Positions 44,721 through 56,917 of a stretch of 64,000 nucleotides of DNA are shown piece after piece (positions within the stretch are counted from its first letter, which is position 1; each line of letters starts with the position of its first letter). The DNA comes from Gonocerus acuteangulatus (lineage: Eukaryota; Arthropoda; Insecta; Hemiptera; Coreidae). Where the stretch lies: contig OX328124.1 of NCBI GenBank assembly GCA_946811695.1, positions 100,560,998 through 100,624,997 on the forward strand, read 5' to 3'. A program made the translations under genes and the position numbers. Under the pieces are notes generated by a model, which did not search any database, was not told where the DNA came from, and was given only the letters and a program-made list of their open reading frames with translations.

Positions 44721-45473
44721 GAGCGTATTCGCTTTTTATCTAACCATTAAACAGAAGTGATAATTGAATGAATGGCCAATCCTATGCCTTGAAAAGATCA
44801 CTTGCTTAAGGGAACAAGCCTTGACAGAGAATTTTATTTTAAATAGTTTTTGTGTGAGTTTGTGTCTATTTCTGATTTAATTATACATTGGTTTACTTAT
44901 AACAGTGTTTGTTTCAAGAAGAGTACATCCTTCCAAAGGAATATTGCAGGGAATTACCCCTAGTATTTCACACTTCCAGGATTGTAGAGAGTATGAAAGG
45001 ATTGGTGTTGAACGGATGAGCACTCACGGATGGAGTCTAGACTTGATAGATGGAAGAAGGTGGAAGTGAGATCTATAATAGGGAATCTAATGGGATGGAC
45101 CTCTTTCAACGACCACCTGAGGCTTGTAGTCATTACTCACAGCTAAAGCTCCTTCTTCAACTTCCGGCGCCTGATGGATCCTCTTCTTGGCTCCTATTTC
45201 AACAATGTGGGTAGGGTGTTAATTCTCTGGGATATTGTGCCCAGAGGATGGAAATGAAAGAAATATATTTGCATCTTGGGAAATGGTTATGAAAATTATA
45301 ATGAAAAGACATACTGGCAGGGGCTTGTATTCTAAGCGTGTTTCTATATAAAGCACATACCTGAACTTATTTGGAAACTCCTTGCCTTCAAAAACTTCTT
45401 TTTTTTTTTTTTTTTTTTTTTGTATTTTACTTAGGCACTAACTGAAGAGCACAGCAATCTTGTAAAAACTCCA
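44721..45473. other. Intergenic stretch, nothing identified
   Basis: Contains a 26-base T run at about 45396-45421, perhaps the poly(A) of a minus-strand retrocopy; nothing else recognised. Confidence 0.4.
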
Positions 45474-46257
45474 TCTACTATATATTTGTCAAATACCACT
45501 CACTCACTCACTGACCTATCATCGCCCAGCCCAAACCACTTGACAGAAAAATTTGAAATTTTGTATGGACACTCTCTATAGCATGGAAACATTCGCTAAG
45601 AAAGGATTTCTTGATATTCATATTTTTAGAGGATTTTGAATTTTTAGTTGGTTAGTGCATGCACGCATAGGCAGCATGCGTTGCTAGGACGATAACAGGT
45701 CAGCTGTTACCGTACTGTATCTATTGCATAATATTATTTTTATTTGCGGTTAATTTCAAGTATGATGACATACCTTAAATTACTATAAATAAACGGCGAT
45801 TTTTGTCTCTCATAGAGTTTACGATATACCTGGTGATGGTCTATCAGAGGTAATAATATCCCGAACTCTTGCACAGCCTCCCCACCCATCAGCATCCCCA
45901 GTAAGAACACTTCTTGTTAATACTCGCAAATATAATGGGTGTTTCCAAATGGCATCTTGGAAACATAAATTTTTAAATTTTAACGTCCATTTATTATTGA
46001 CAACGATTTTTAACCTGTACTGGTCAAACTATTGTTAGTGGTAACCTATAGATTACGGGTTATCTCTAGGTTATGTGTTTCTTGACACTGGTCCGGAGCA
46101 CCCCAGTGCCAATTGATAAATAACATATAGTATGACGGGAACCTTGCTATAATAAACTACACAAAATTATGTAGTAGTGGTAATTTTGAAGATAGATTAT
46201 TTGAACCAAATAAAATAACTACTTATCTGCCGTGACGAAGCACGAGTATTCAGCTAG
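45474..46257 (+). mobile_element. Helitron C, short non-autonomous
   Basis: Starts TCTACTATATATTTGTCAAA after A and ends CAGCTAG before T. The 3' hairpin CGTG-ACGAAG-CACG lies 9 nt before CTAG. The ends match Helitron D at 56.17-56.92 kb. The interior contains a SINE-like tail (minus strand near 45.96-46.0 kb) and no gene. Confidence 0.82.
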
Positions 46258-47391
46258 TTATAGAATAAATAAATATTAAGGTTATTAGGCTTAAAGTTGT
46301 AATATAATATAAATATAGTAACAAACGCTTAAACTGCATAGCTATAAATATATTATACTTTTTAATTCTCTATGCAAATTTAAAATTCCTGTTGTCCATG
46401 TTCACTTCAAACATTTGTTGTATTTTCTTTTCTAATATACTGATAATTGAGGACATTTAAATTTGTTTTTCTTTGTGGTTTAAATCATAGAAAATTGCCG
46501 TCTTCGAGAAGCTCTTAAAATCAATTTAAAAATAAAATATATGTATAAAAGCAGATGAATCCGTTTAGGTTTAAGCAAAAACCGCCTGAGGACCACCAAG
46601 GTGAAACATATACCTAAAATTATATTTTGTCGAGTTTCGCACTTTTAGAGCATTTTTGGAGTAGGAAAATTCGAGACTCAGGAGCACGAACCGAATATTA
46701 TTCTGTTGTTTCGTTGTTGAAGAATTATATTGGGAGTACCAAAGCGTCCCTAGACTCTCCCAACCTATAATGGGTACCTGCAATTGGGGCTATCATGCGG
46801 CCAAAGCATAGTACTGACCACACTTCCTTTCTAGTTTGCCGGCTGTTCAATAATCATGTAAGTCTACTGTATCTGCTCTTCAAAGCTCTCGTAACCTATA
46901 GACATCAATTCGCCACTTTCATTATTACAATTTTTTATTATCATTACATTGTCAACAAAGAAATCAAGATTGAAAATATTAAAAATGTTGATATAACCTT
47001 GTAAAAATTAGACAAGTTAATTAAAATAACTCAAATTGAATAAAGACTCCTTGCCAACTTCTTGTATGTTTAAGGCTTTCCTTAATATGTGATATTTGTT
47101 CAGTTTCGTGTTTGACTTCTACTCCTCTCTAATCCCATTTGTTATGGAACTAATATCGTCTAAGAAGAACCTTAAGTAAATACCGATAGAAGCCATATAA
47201 AGGAAGATGAAATAAAACACAAGATGTTGCCTTAATTAAAATATTTCAATAAAAATCTTTACCTAGTATTTCACTTAAAATAGTTTAATGTCCATTTATA
47301 TATATTACTCGATACTAATTAATTTTTATTGAGATCGGTCATTCAGAATAGTTCATAAGGAATCCAAACCCCATTAAAATAAATAAATAAT
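46258..47391. other. Intergenic stretch with a possible LINE tail
   Basis: Around 46494-46514 a TTCGAGAAGCTC piece before an A-rich run resembles the I-type LINE 3' end. Otherwise nothing identified. Confidence 0.35.
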
Positions 47392-47720
47392 ATCCGACTC
47401 ACTAGAACTCATCCATATTATCCGTAACTTCGTCATATTATCGCATATCCGTAACGTTCTTATGCTTGGTTTCATTTAGAAAGCATTGGTGAGATATAGT
47501 CAATATTTTTTTGATTATTTTTTATAATATGTAAGACCATTCTCCAATCTCAAACAAAAGCGAGATTTTAAACGCCACAGTGCACGGGAAATTTTATGAG
47601 AACCGTTTTTGCGGGACATTTAGTAAGAATTCGACTTAAGAATGCTTCCGCTTACCACTATTCCCCAACCGTTTTCGGGATTTTTAAGAAAGTATATTAA
47701 AATATTGTATGTGCTTATAT
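47392..47720 (+). repeat. Dispersed repeat family X, copy 7
   Basis: Decayed copy with CCGACTCACTAGAACT, CTTCGTCATATTATCGC, ACGTTCTTATGC and AACCGTTTTCGGGATTTTTA. Confidence 0.5.
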
Positions 47721-48602
47721 CTCATGATAAAATATCTTATAATAAAATGTGCTTATATCTTATTACAGTAGTTCCTTGGTCTTTTGACCAATATATTCAT
47801 TACACAGGCGTTAGTCTGTCACGCGGAATTTATTTGACCAGTGGTGCACGCCTCACTCGGACCTGATTTCGTATTTCTCTTCATCCTTTTACTCATTAAT
47901 GAGCTTAGTCCTAATATAGGAGACAGGAGCAAGTTATACATCGTAATTTTTGACCAAAGATCATATTTTGATAGACAGATTCTAGGTAATGTTAGGTAAT
48001 ATGAAATTCGTTCATTATCTTTAAAATGTTTAAATTTGGTGGATTTGTGTAATACAGAATCATGGAATAATAATGTGTAATTTTATATAATAAATATTAC
48101 TTTGGTGTATCTATCTGTTGTTTCAAAAAAAAGCTGGAAAATCGCACATTTTATGTTTTTAAATTTTAATTTTAAACTTATTAAATGAAATAAATTATTT
48201 ATATTATCATTGGTTGCGATATAGCTTGTACTCAGCAGATTAATGGAGTTGAATATGAATGAGAGGGAGTTTTAATTTACTCGGGAAATGGTTTCTCAGA
48301 ATCAAAGTGGCATCTTGTAAAAATTAATAAGCAGAGAAATTGCAGTGAAACTTGAACATTTTAATTATCTTTTCCCGAGTAAATCTGAAAGAGGATACTC
48401 TCTTTGAAGTGCTAATGAGTATTTAAAATCAAAAAAGTATTTTGTAATTTGTTTTCTTTGTCATCGTGAATTACTCGTTTTCTGATTATGATGTTGATGA
48501 TTTCCAAGTAATTGTCCGATAAAACGTTTCTTTCATCCAAAATGGCTTTCATAAAGCTATATTACTTTATATTTATAAACATGATTTCAAACTTCTTCCT
48601 TT
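47721..48602. other. Intergenic stretch, nothing identified
   Basis: No supported gene or element. Confidence 0.4.
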
Positions 48603-48730
48603 TTAGCACTTTCCTCCGAAGGAAAGTAGCTATTGAGGTTGGACTCATGACGGAATTTTTGAAAAATTTCTTCAAATCTTTATCGATCCTACCTAGTAGA
48701 CACCGAAAATGACCCCCGTTAAAATTTATA

Positions 48731-48773
<43 letters not shown>

Positions 48774-49826
48774 CGATTAACACGATAGCGACCAGAGTTT
48801 TTGTTTTTCGACACGAAACTTGGTATATAGCATTCAATTAGCAAACGATTGAAAGAGTTCATTAACCACCAAAGTCGGTCCACTGGAAGGGGGGGTTTAC
48901 CCCGAACCCAAAACACTAATTTGACTATGTCAGCCGTAATATTTGTTATATTTCAACGAAACTTGGAATTCGTAGTGGTAATATAGAGAGAAAATGAGAT
49001 ATAAAAATGAACTAAATCAGTTCATTAGAAGGGGGGGGGGTTACTCCGGACCCGCAATACCAATTCGCCACTACCAGCCGTGATTTTTGGTATATTTCGA
49101 CGAAACTCGGTATTCGTAGTGGTAATCCACAAGTAAATATGTGTTGTAAAAATAAAATAAATCGGTTCATTAGGGGGGGGGGGGGTTACTCCGGACCCAC
49201 AATACCAATTCGCCACTACCAGCCGTGATTTTTGGTATATTTCGACGAAACTCGGTATTCGTAGTGGTAGTCTACAGCTAAATATGTGTTGTAAAAATAA
49301 ACTAAATCGGTTCATTAGAAGGGGGGGGGGGTTACTCCGGACCCAAATTCCTAATATACTCATACCGGTCGTAATTTCTGCTGTATTGTAACGAAACGCG
49401 GTAAACGTCGTGGGTAACTCATGAGAAAGAAGTGTTGTAAAAATGAGCTGAATCGGTTAATTGGAAAGCGGGGGTTTAATTTGTAATATATTTCAATAGA
49501 AAAGCCCGCCAGACGTAGGTTCACAAAGCCGCCGCAAGGAGCGCTTTCTACCACTAGAGTGACTATATCCTGTTCCTGCGTTAGTTAAAAATACGATGAT
49601 ATGAGGTTTTTTGTATTTATCACGTAGTGTAATAGGTACCAAGTGTAACTCTGGAAGCAAATTAATAATTGATCAGTTACTCATTACAAATTTAAAAGAG
49701 AACTATTCATGTTTTTATTTTATTTATGTAGGATATTTTAAGCAAATTGTTCTGGAAAGCAGTGTACACTACCCAAATTCTGAGGAAAGTGCTTTGTTAT
49801 GCAGCTCCTGCGTGACGGACTTTTTT
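48603..49826 (+). repeat. 1.1-kb dispersed repeat with ~145-bp internal tandem units, copy 2
   Basis: Second copy of 15.88-17.00 kb. It has one more internal unit than copy 1: the TACTCCGGACCC block recurs near 49042, 49189 and 49334, after a diverged first unit near 48898. G runs of 10-12 precede these units. The right end meets the I-type Gag relic directly. Confidence 0.8.
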
Positions 49827-49829
49827 TAT

Positions 49830-50760
49830 ATTTATTATTTCTTATATATTAGGCAGGTTTTAACAATTGTAGCTAGGGCATCTCCACACAAGTATCATTT
49901 AACTCTTGAGCAGTCACCTTCGAGGCAGAGTAGGGTAAACTGTGATTAATTTCATGATTCATAATGATTGAATGAGTAATCGGGGTGTGAATAACGATTG
50001 ATGATTGATCAATCATATTTCTCCATGACTAATGAGTGACGACTAACTGCTTTCAAGCATATGATTGATGATTGATGAATAATGATTAAACATGCTTTGA
50101 CTAATGATTGATGATTACTGACTAACCTTACTCAGATTAATTATTAAAGACTAAAAAAGGCCTTGATTTATGATTGATGATTAACTGGTTCATGAAGGAA
50201 TTCCAAAGACCAATGTACAGATAGTATGTCTAAATAATTTGGTATTAGCAAAAAAAAAATATTTACAACGTTAGTCATGTCAATCATTAGTACAGACTAT
50301 GAATGATTGACGAGTAACGATTTTTTGATGACTAACTTCACGTATGATTAATATGACCTATGATTAATGATTAAATTGAGTTGTGATTAACTTATTTTTC
50401 CTATGATTGATTAGTCATAAGTAAAATTTAATCGATTTGTCAATCAGTTTGTTGATTTGTGCCCTACTCTGCTTCGTGGAGAGGTCGGGCACACTTCCTG
50501 CACATGGAATCCTTCTTACAAGGAAACTTAGGATGGCTCAAGTAGCTGCACCGATAGCATCAAAATGGGGACGGCACATACACTCGTAGAGGATCAGCAA
50601 GGCCCAGATGTATAGACTTTCAGGGAATATAGGATTGTTGAAGGTAGCTACGTATAAAGATCTCTTGCTTGGGGGTCCAATGCATTTTGTTGTTGTGGAG
50701 GCCTTGTTGAATCTCTTCTACTGTTATTCGCTTAATCTGTGCAATAGGCCAAACCCTTGC
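49830..50760 (-). pseudogene. I-type LINE ORF1 (Gag) relic, split by a MITE
   Basis: Minus strand, from right to left: IKRITVEEIQQGL, then VYVPSPF, then CYRCSYLSHPKFPC (a perfect CX2CX4HX4C zinc knuckle) and CRKCARPLHE, where the hAT-type MITE interrupts. Beyond it, EGDCSRVK and YLCGDALATIVKTC continue the second and third knuckles. This is the typical end of the RNA-binding Gag of I-clade LINEs (V-P-N/S-P-x-R-C-x-x-C). Stops and frameshifts are frequent; no ORF2 follows, as the 1.1-kb repeat begins. Confidence 0.65.
49926..50471. mobile_element. hAT-type MITE with 8-bp target duplication
   Basis: The left end is CAGAGTAGGGTAAACT and the inverted right end CAGAGTAGGGCACAAAT, both hAT-like (CAG-G--GGG-AAA). 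Flanks CTTCGAGG (49918-49925) and CTTCGTGG (50472-50479) differ by one base. The interior is unusual: dozens of degenerate TGATTGATGATTA-type motifs, no gene. Confidence 0.87.
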
Positions 50761-50944
50761 AGTCGTTTCGTGTCTCTTGAGGTGTCATTTCGATATTATA
50801 GTGTATGAACATTTTTTGTAGAAGCGGATTTGTAGATGCGTTGCTGTTATTGCAATACAGGAAGAAGGAGCCACTTTTCTTAAGTTGTCTAATCTTTATT
50901 TCCTTCAAAAAAGTGCAGATGTATATCAAATAGACTATTGAACG

Positions 50945-51062
50945 TTTTGCTCTTATATTAAGTTTTTTTTTTGGTTGAATTTAAGGCGTGTCAACCGTTG
51001 GGGTCATTAACGCCAGATATTTAGTTTTAATAATGAGATATCTGGCCTGGCAACATTTGTTG
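50945..51062 (-). repeat. SINE 3' tail with short poly(A)
   Basis: Minus strand: ATCTGGCGTTAATGACCCCA, then GGTTGACACGCC and an A run. A diverged member of the family with the GGCG-TAATG-CC tail. Confidence 0.5.
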
Positions 51063-52467
51063 AGTTGGAATGAAACCAGTTATTCTTCGATTGACCGTTG
51101 TAGTTATTGTTTTCTCCTTTGCATTTCAATTTATTTTTAGGTAGTATGAGGGTTGACGGACGAAGTTAAATTGAATTTTCCCAATGAGTATATGCATACA
51201 TATTTTTCGAATAGGCAAAAGGTCAGTAATTTATTTTATTGATATTTTGGTGCATTGTAACCATATTGATTTATTGTCAGGCATAAATAAACGGGAGGGA
51301 TACAAAATCGGAACCCAAGCAACTGTAGTTGTAGCTCAGGAGAGAATGTAAAGAAACAAAGTTAGAGACCACAAGACCTCAACTGGCCTACGAACTTCTG
51401 TCACTACTAGCTCAATCAATATTTTAAATCAATACTCAAACATTTAAAGGACATTCTCCGATTTGCATATTCGATAGGTTGACATGGAAGGGACGAATGT
51501 CCTATTATTTCCCAAATAACAACCTTAATTTCTCTTGGAAATATGGCATTTAGCCTTTATATATTTGTTCCTTTCCCTTATCATTTTTAGATATCAGTAT
51601 TTTAGTGTTTTGTTGTACTTTTACTATAGATGATAAGAGATTATGGATGAGAATGTTCTCTAGCTGAATGGAAAGATCCACACGAATGAATAGTATTACC
51701 TAAATGTCAATTTGTTTGAAGATGAATTCCACGCTCATTCCGAGGATATTGCCAATTGGCGGAGATAGGCCCCGAGAACAGGCTCTTCCAACAACCCATT
51801 CAGAGCCTTTAGTAAATAGGCCTACTCAAACCTTACAGCAGTGGATCCTTACTCAAAGAGAGTAATTAAACGGAATTTGAAAACTCTAAATCGCTTTCAG
51901 CACATTGCCATTCAATTCAGTTCTTGAAGATGCACCACTCTGTTATCAAATTTGAAATAATTTTTAAACCCCTACCTAAATAATTGATCCTACTTAGACG
52001 ATGGATCTTACTTAACACTTAAAGAGACGGCAAACCGCACGACCTTACATGTCCGTGGAGCGGAGCCCGTTTCATTCACCTGGTCTTCACTCGGGGCAGC
52101 ATTAAAATAGCTGATCCTCCATCACCCTTCTCTTCTCATCTCTCATTACATGCTTTCATTATTCATTTATTTAAACCGGTTTCCTTACAATCTTCTGATT
52201 CTCGGCGTGGTACCATTCAACAGCAGGCTTAAAAACGTTTTTAATTTTATTTGTATTTTTATTTTTTTTTTAAAACGTTTTGAAATTATTTCGCAACAAA
52301 TCACATCACGACAAATATCTTGGCGTTGGAATACCATCTATAATCTATATCAATATACATATTGATATCAATATATCAATATAATTTTTATTGCATAATT
52401 GTAAGTATATCTAGTGATTGTATTCGGCGGATCGCCTTGGTAGCGGATGATCATATACCTATATATA
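51063..52467. other. Intergenic stretch; solo MITE arm near 51.46-51.50 kb
   Basis: Positions 51455-51505 (CATATTCGATAGGTTGACAT onward) match one terminal arm of the MITE at 1.06-1.33 kb. No partner arm or gene was found. Confidence 0.45.
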
Positions 52468-53239
52468 TCTATATATATAAAAATCACGTGTCTGTTTTTC
52501 TGTTTCTCTGTTTTTCTGTTTTTCTGTTTGTTTGTTCCTTATACAAATCCACATCGTTTGACTGATATTGACCAAACTTCGCACATAGATACGTCTTGAT
52601 CCGGGAAATCTCTTAGTCTAGCTCAAAATCTTCTAGGATTCATAGTTTGGAAGTAACGAGTTCGAAACTGTCATATACAGAAGAGTTTATAGTCAGAAAT
52701 AGGCATTTTCTTTCCAGTGTTGCCCCACCTTCTAAGAAGAAGTGCAATACAAAACCTTTGTTTGTTTATCTAAATAGTAGGTTTATATTCTCAGAGTTTG
52801 GACAAATATCATATAAGATATCATATAATAAAATATCATATTTTTTAAGATTAATTTTCTTAATATCAGATCAGTTTTCTTCATATTAAATCAATTTTGA
52901 TTTGATTGCCTAGGGCAACACTGCTCTAACCAGAATATAGACTAATATCGTATAAATAAGTATATCATAAAAATGTTCTGTGTTTATCTAATCATAATTT
53001 GGACTAATATAATATAATTAAGTGTTCATGTTTCTATTCAGAACTTTAATAATTTCAATACTTTTGTTGAGAGAGTTTTTTTATCTCTTTAGTAAAGGAA
53101 GGTTGCAATGTCGGTTATAGTATTCGGTATCTCTCACTCGCTTTTCTGTTTAATGAATAAGTACTGGTATTTGATGGAGAGGGTTTTAGTATGTGGAAAA
53201 ACACTTAACTTTTTTATTGAAACTGATGAAGTGTGTAAA

Positions 53240-53945
53240 TAACAATAAGAACAAGGCTAAAAGTATTTTGGAATTGTTTACACTGATGTGGACCTTTTTT
53301 TAACTATGAGTCTCAAAGGTGAAAAATATTTTGTTTCATTTATAGATGATTATAGTAAGATTGCTCTCATGTTAATTTCTTCATAATTGTTCAGTATTGT
53401 TTATTGTTATTTAAGTGTTTAGTGATGAATTCCCTTTGTCGCGGTCTCACTCAAATAAATAGTAAGATTGCTAGGATTTAAACTATTAAACCTAAAACAG
53501 AAGTTTTTCATTCCTTTGTTCAATAAGTAAATGAGGTTGAAAACTTAGGAAATAAGAGAATTGGTATTGTGAGATATGACATTGGTAAGGAATATTTAAA
53601 TAGTAAGAATTATGACTACCAAAAAAAAAAAGGGTATCATAATTAATCCCTGTCCCTCATATGTTCATGAATTAAATGGTGTGATTTACTAGAACAATTA
53701 TGAATATATCTCATTGTTTACTGGCAGAAGCTATTGTAGAAAAAAATGTTGGCCAGAAATGCAACTTGTTTGAAAAATCTCTCTTTAGCTAACACCATTG
53801 ACAATAAAATACCCTATGAAAACTGTTTTGGAAAGAAACCAGATGTTTCTAACTTTAATTTATATGGTAGTAAAAATGTTGTTAGGAAACCAGAACAAAT
53901 AATAACTTCTAAATGGGATTTTGTAAAGGACTTAAATTTATGAAC
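53240..53945 (+). pseudogene. Ty1/copia integrase fragment
   Basis: Frames with stops give KAKSILEL, FIDDYSKIALM, then FVNEVENLGNKRIGIVRYD, GKEYLNSKNYD and KKGYH (integrase core, including the D of RYD and the E of GKE), and KIPYENCFGKKPDVSNFNLYGS. It joins directly to FVKDLNL, so RT and RNase H are deleted here. Confidence 0.82.
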
Positions 53946-54514
53946 TTTAAATTAATTCTCTCACATACATATGCAAATATTATTAAAATATTATATTAAA
54001 TGTTGTTATATTTAACTTATTTTTTTATTCGCATATAGATAGATGTACATAATAAATTACATAAATGTTTATAATCATACAAATGAATGTATATAAATGA
54101 ATTACTTTTCACCACGTTTTGAAACATTATTTTATTGTTACAAGAGCTGTATGGTTTAGCAACCCTATTAATTTGGGCAGCCTCATTTTAATTTTTTTTT
54201 AATAAAGTTATTCTTAATGCATGCTATTTTTTTTGCAGATAAATTAATGTATTAAAATATTATTTTTATAAGAAGAGGAAGTCACGTGAATTGTGGTGTT
54301 CTAATAAATGAATAAGTAATTAAATTTTCCATGCAATTTTTTATTAATTTAATATCCATAATAATTTAATCATTATATTCTGACATATGCTTTCTTTTGT
54401 TTGAGATAGTTATATCCTCTGACTGTCAACATTTAGTCGGAGAGCTGGTAACGCACATTTCATGAAGTGTTTTATGCACCATGGAATTTTGGTGTATTGC
54501 ATGTCGTGGATAGG

Positions 54515-55075
54515 TAAGGCATATATGTGTATCCTGGACATACCGTGGAACACCAGGTACTGCACATAGGGGAAAGGTGTTAAAAAAATATGTCACTAAA
54601 ATGGTATTTTATTCAGAAGCCAACAATCTTTAATGTATAATTAAGGCAAGTTGCTTTATTTCTAGAACAGCCACAACTGTCCTGTCCAGATGATTGGTGC
54701 TCTCACTCACTCTTACGGTTACACACAGTGTATTGCAGTCTATCATCGGCTGAATTTATTTTCATGTTTGCTGATTACTAAACCTCACAAAAAGTGTCTG
54801 CCCTTTTGTAATTATTTTCAATTATGGTGTTTAAATAGCAGTGTGAAGAAGAGACTTCATTTAATATTACAAAAAACCCACTTCGGTTTTTTTTTTTTTT
54901 TTTTAATATGTATCCCACTTAAAAGTGTCTGCCTTATATATTATTCATTATAGAATTGCCTTAATTTTACATTGAACACTTATGGCTTCTGAATAAAACA
55001 CTATTTTTGGCCCATAGTTTGTTACTGATTACCATGCGCAGTACCTGGTGTTTCAAGGTATGTCCAGCAACCATA
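54515..55075. mobile_element. Fold-back element nested in Helitron B
   Basis: The left arm (CTGGACATACCGTGGAACAC, then CAGGTACTGC and TTATTCAGAAGCCAACAATC) is repeated inverted on the right (GGCTTCTGAATAAAAC, GCAGTACCTGGTGTTTCAAG, GTATGTCCAG). Arms are about 170 bp. A poly(T) run lies at about 54886-54903 inside. Confidence 0.75.
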
Positions 55076-56172
55076 TACTTAACTTTTTATCTACACTAGA
55101 GACTCACTATACGACAATTTCAAGGCACATAAAACACTTGAAAAGTGTGTTACCAGCTCTTGGACTAAATGTTTAAATACGGTTGCAATTCTGGTAAAAA
55201 TATTGTTGCTCGCCAAGTCAATGTCGTTATTGAAATTCCCAAATACCTTTAATTCAATGTTGTCCATAACTGCAAGAAAAATATCTTAAATTTGTTTTTA
55301 TTCTTAGAAGCCCCTATTTCCTATGATAGAAGGACTATCCTTATAGAAGAGTGCATGAACCATAAAATTTGAAACAGAAGCTTTAATAGAAAGGAAAAAA
55401 AAGTGAACAAAAATATGTGAAAGTGTATTTGAAACAACAAACTATGTTTTTAAAACTTTCCTTTTGGCATACATAACATAAACCCTGCACGACTTACCTA
55501 CTTTTTCATTCATAAAAAAAACTCAGTTACGGATTATTACATGAACAGGTAAACAATATAACATATTAATATTATATTTGCGCAAGGTTGAGGTTTTAGC
55601 TTTAGATGTGAAGCCCTTAAAATAAATAAATATTATATTTAAAAAAAAATCAATGAAAATAAAGAATATAGTTTCAGTTGTAGGTTATGACAACTTATAA
55701 CTAATCATAACCTTAATTAAATGCCTCATTTGTATTGCTATTTTTTATGAATATTTATTTATGGACCACATATTTTTTTTTTCTTTAAAAAAATTAAACA
55801 CAGGGAGTTTGGTTTGGATTTTCTTTAAAACGGTATTGCAATTAAATTATTTGGAATCACTTAATTGTAATACCATTTTAAAAGTAACGGTACTTTTTAA
55901 AAAATAAGGATCAATTTAATTTCCACCCCACTTTCTCTAAAAAAAAATGGAAAATAACTTTTTCAGCTGAGCTCTCAATTTATTATCTTATATTCTCATA
56001 ATTTGGACCAATATAATATAATCATTCATTTTTTTAAATATATAATATAAAGTAGGCGTACCATGGAAGCTGGGTTACAACTATTTAATATGAAGCATGT
56101 GTAGCATGGTAAGCCCGGCTACAGATATTTAATATAAAGTAGGTGTAGCATTGCACACCGGGTAACAGCTAG

Positions 56173-56917
56173 TATACTATATATTTGTCAAATACCACTC
56201 ACTGACCGACCATCGCCCAGCCCAAACCGCTCGACAGAAAAATTTGAAATTTTACATGAAAACTCTCTTTAGCATATAGACGCTGGCTAAGAAAGGATTT
56301 ATTGATATTCAAATCTTTAAGTATTTTTAGAGGGGTTTTAAGTTTTAGTTGGTTAGAACAGGCAAGCCTAGGCAGCATGCGTTGCTAGGATCACAAAAGA
56401 ACAGCTGTTACCGTATTTTATCTATTTCATAGTATTATTTGTAATTGAGGTTAATTTGAACTATGATAGCAGACCTCGAATTACTGTGGTATGGAATACT
56501 AACAATTTAGAACTTGGAATAGTTTTAGGCAAATAAAACGCTATTACAACTAAAGTGAAATGATCTTATTTAATTTATTTTTAAGGCTTTTAAGACACAT
56601 TTTCACCATCAAATCAAAATTTCGGTGGGGGGGGGGGCTGCAGACCCATCAGTTCTCCCTTATACACGCCCACGCTGGTAACCTATAGATAACGGGTTAT
56701 CTCTACGTTATCCGTTTCTTATAGCGGAGCATCCCTATGTCAAGAAACATTATACTCTGATTACTTATCAATTGATGAATAACTTATAGTATGACGGGAA
56801 CCGTGCTGTAATAAACTGCACAAAATTATGTATTACCGTTATTTTGGAGATATATCATTTAACGCAATAAAATAACTTCTTACTATCTGCCGTGACGGAG
56901 CACGGGTATTCAGCTAG
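56173..56917 (+). mobile_element. Helitron D, short non-autonomous
   Basis: Starts TATACTATATATTTGTCAAA (the initial TC of copy C is TA here) exactly at the base after Helitron B's CTAG. It ends with hairpin CCGTG-ACGGAG-CACGG, GTATTCAG, CTAG, then T. It is homologous to Helitron C over its ends. A G10 run lies at about 56629. Confidence 0.8.

Larger units (their letters stand above)
52468..56172 (+). mobile_element. Helitron B, non-autonomous, second copy of Helitron A
   Basis: The same 5' end (TCTATATATATAAAAATCAC) and 3' end (hairpin GGTGT-n8-ACACC, then GGGTAACAGCTAG) as Helitron A. Length is 3.7 kb against 3.9 kb. B keeps a ~200-bp integrase segment that A lost, lacks the copia RT/RNase H part that A keeps, and has a complete nested fold-back element. 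Its terminal CTAG is followed immediately by Helitron D. Confidence 0.78.
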
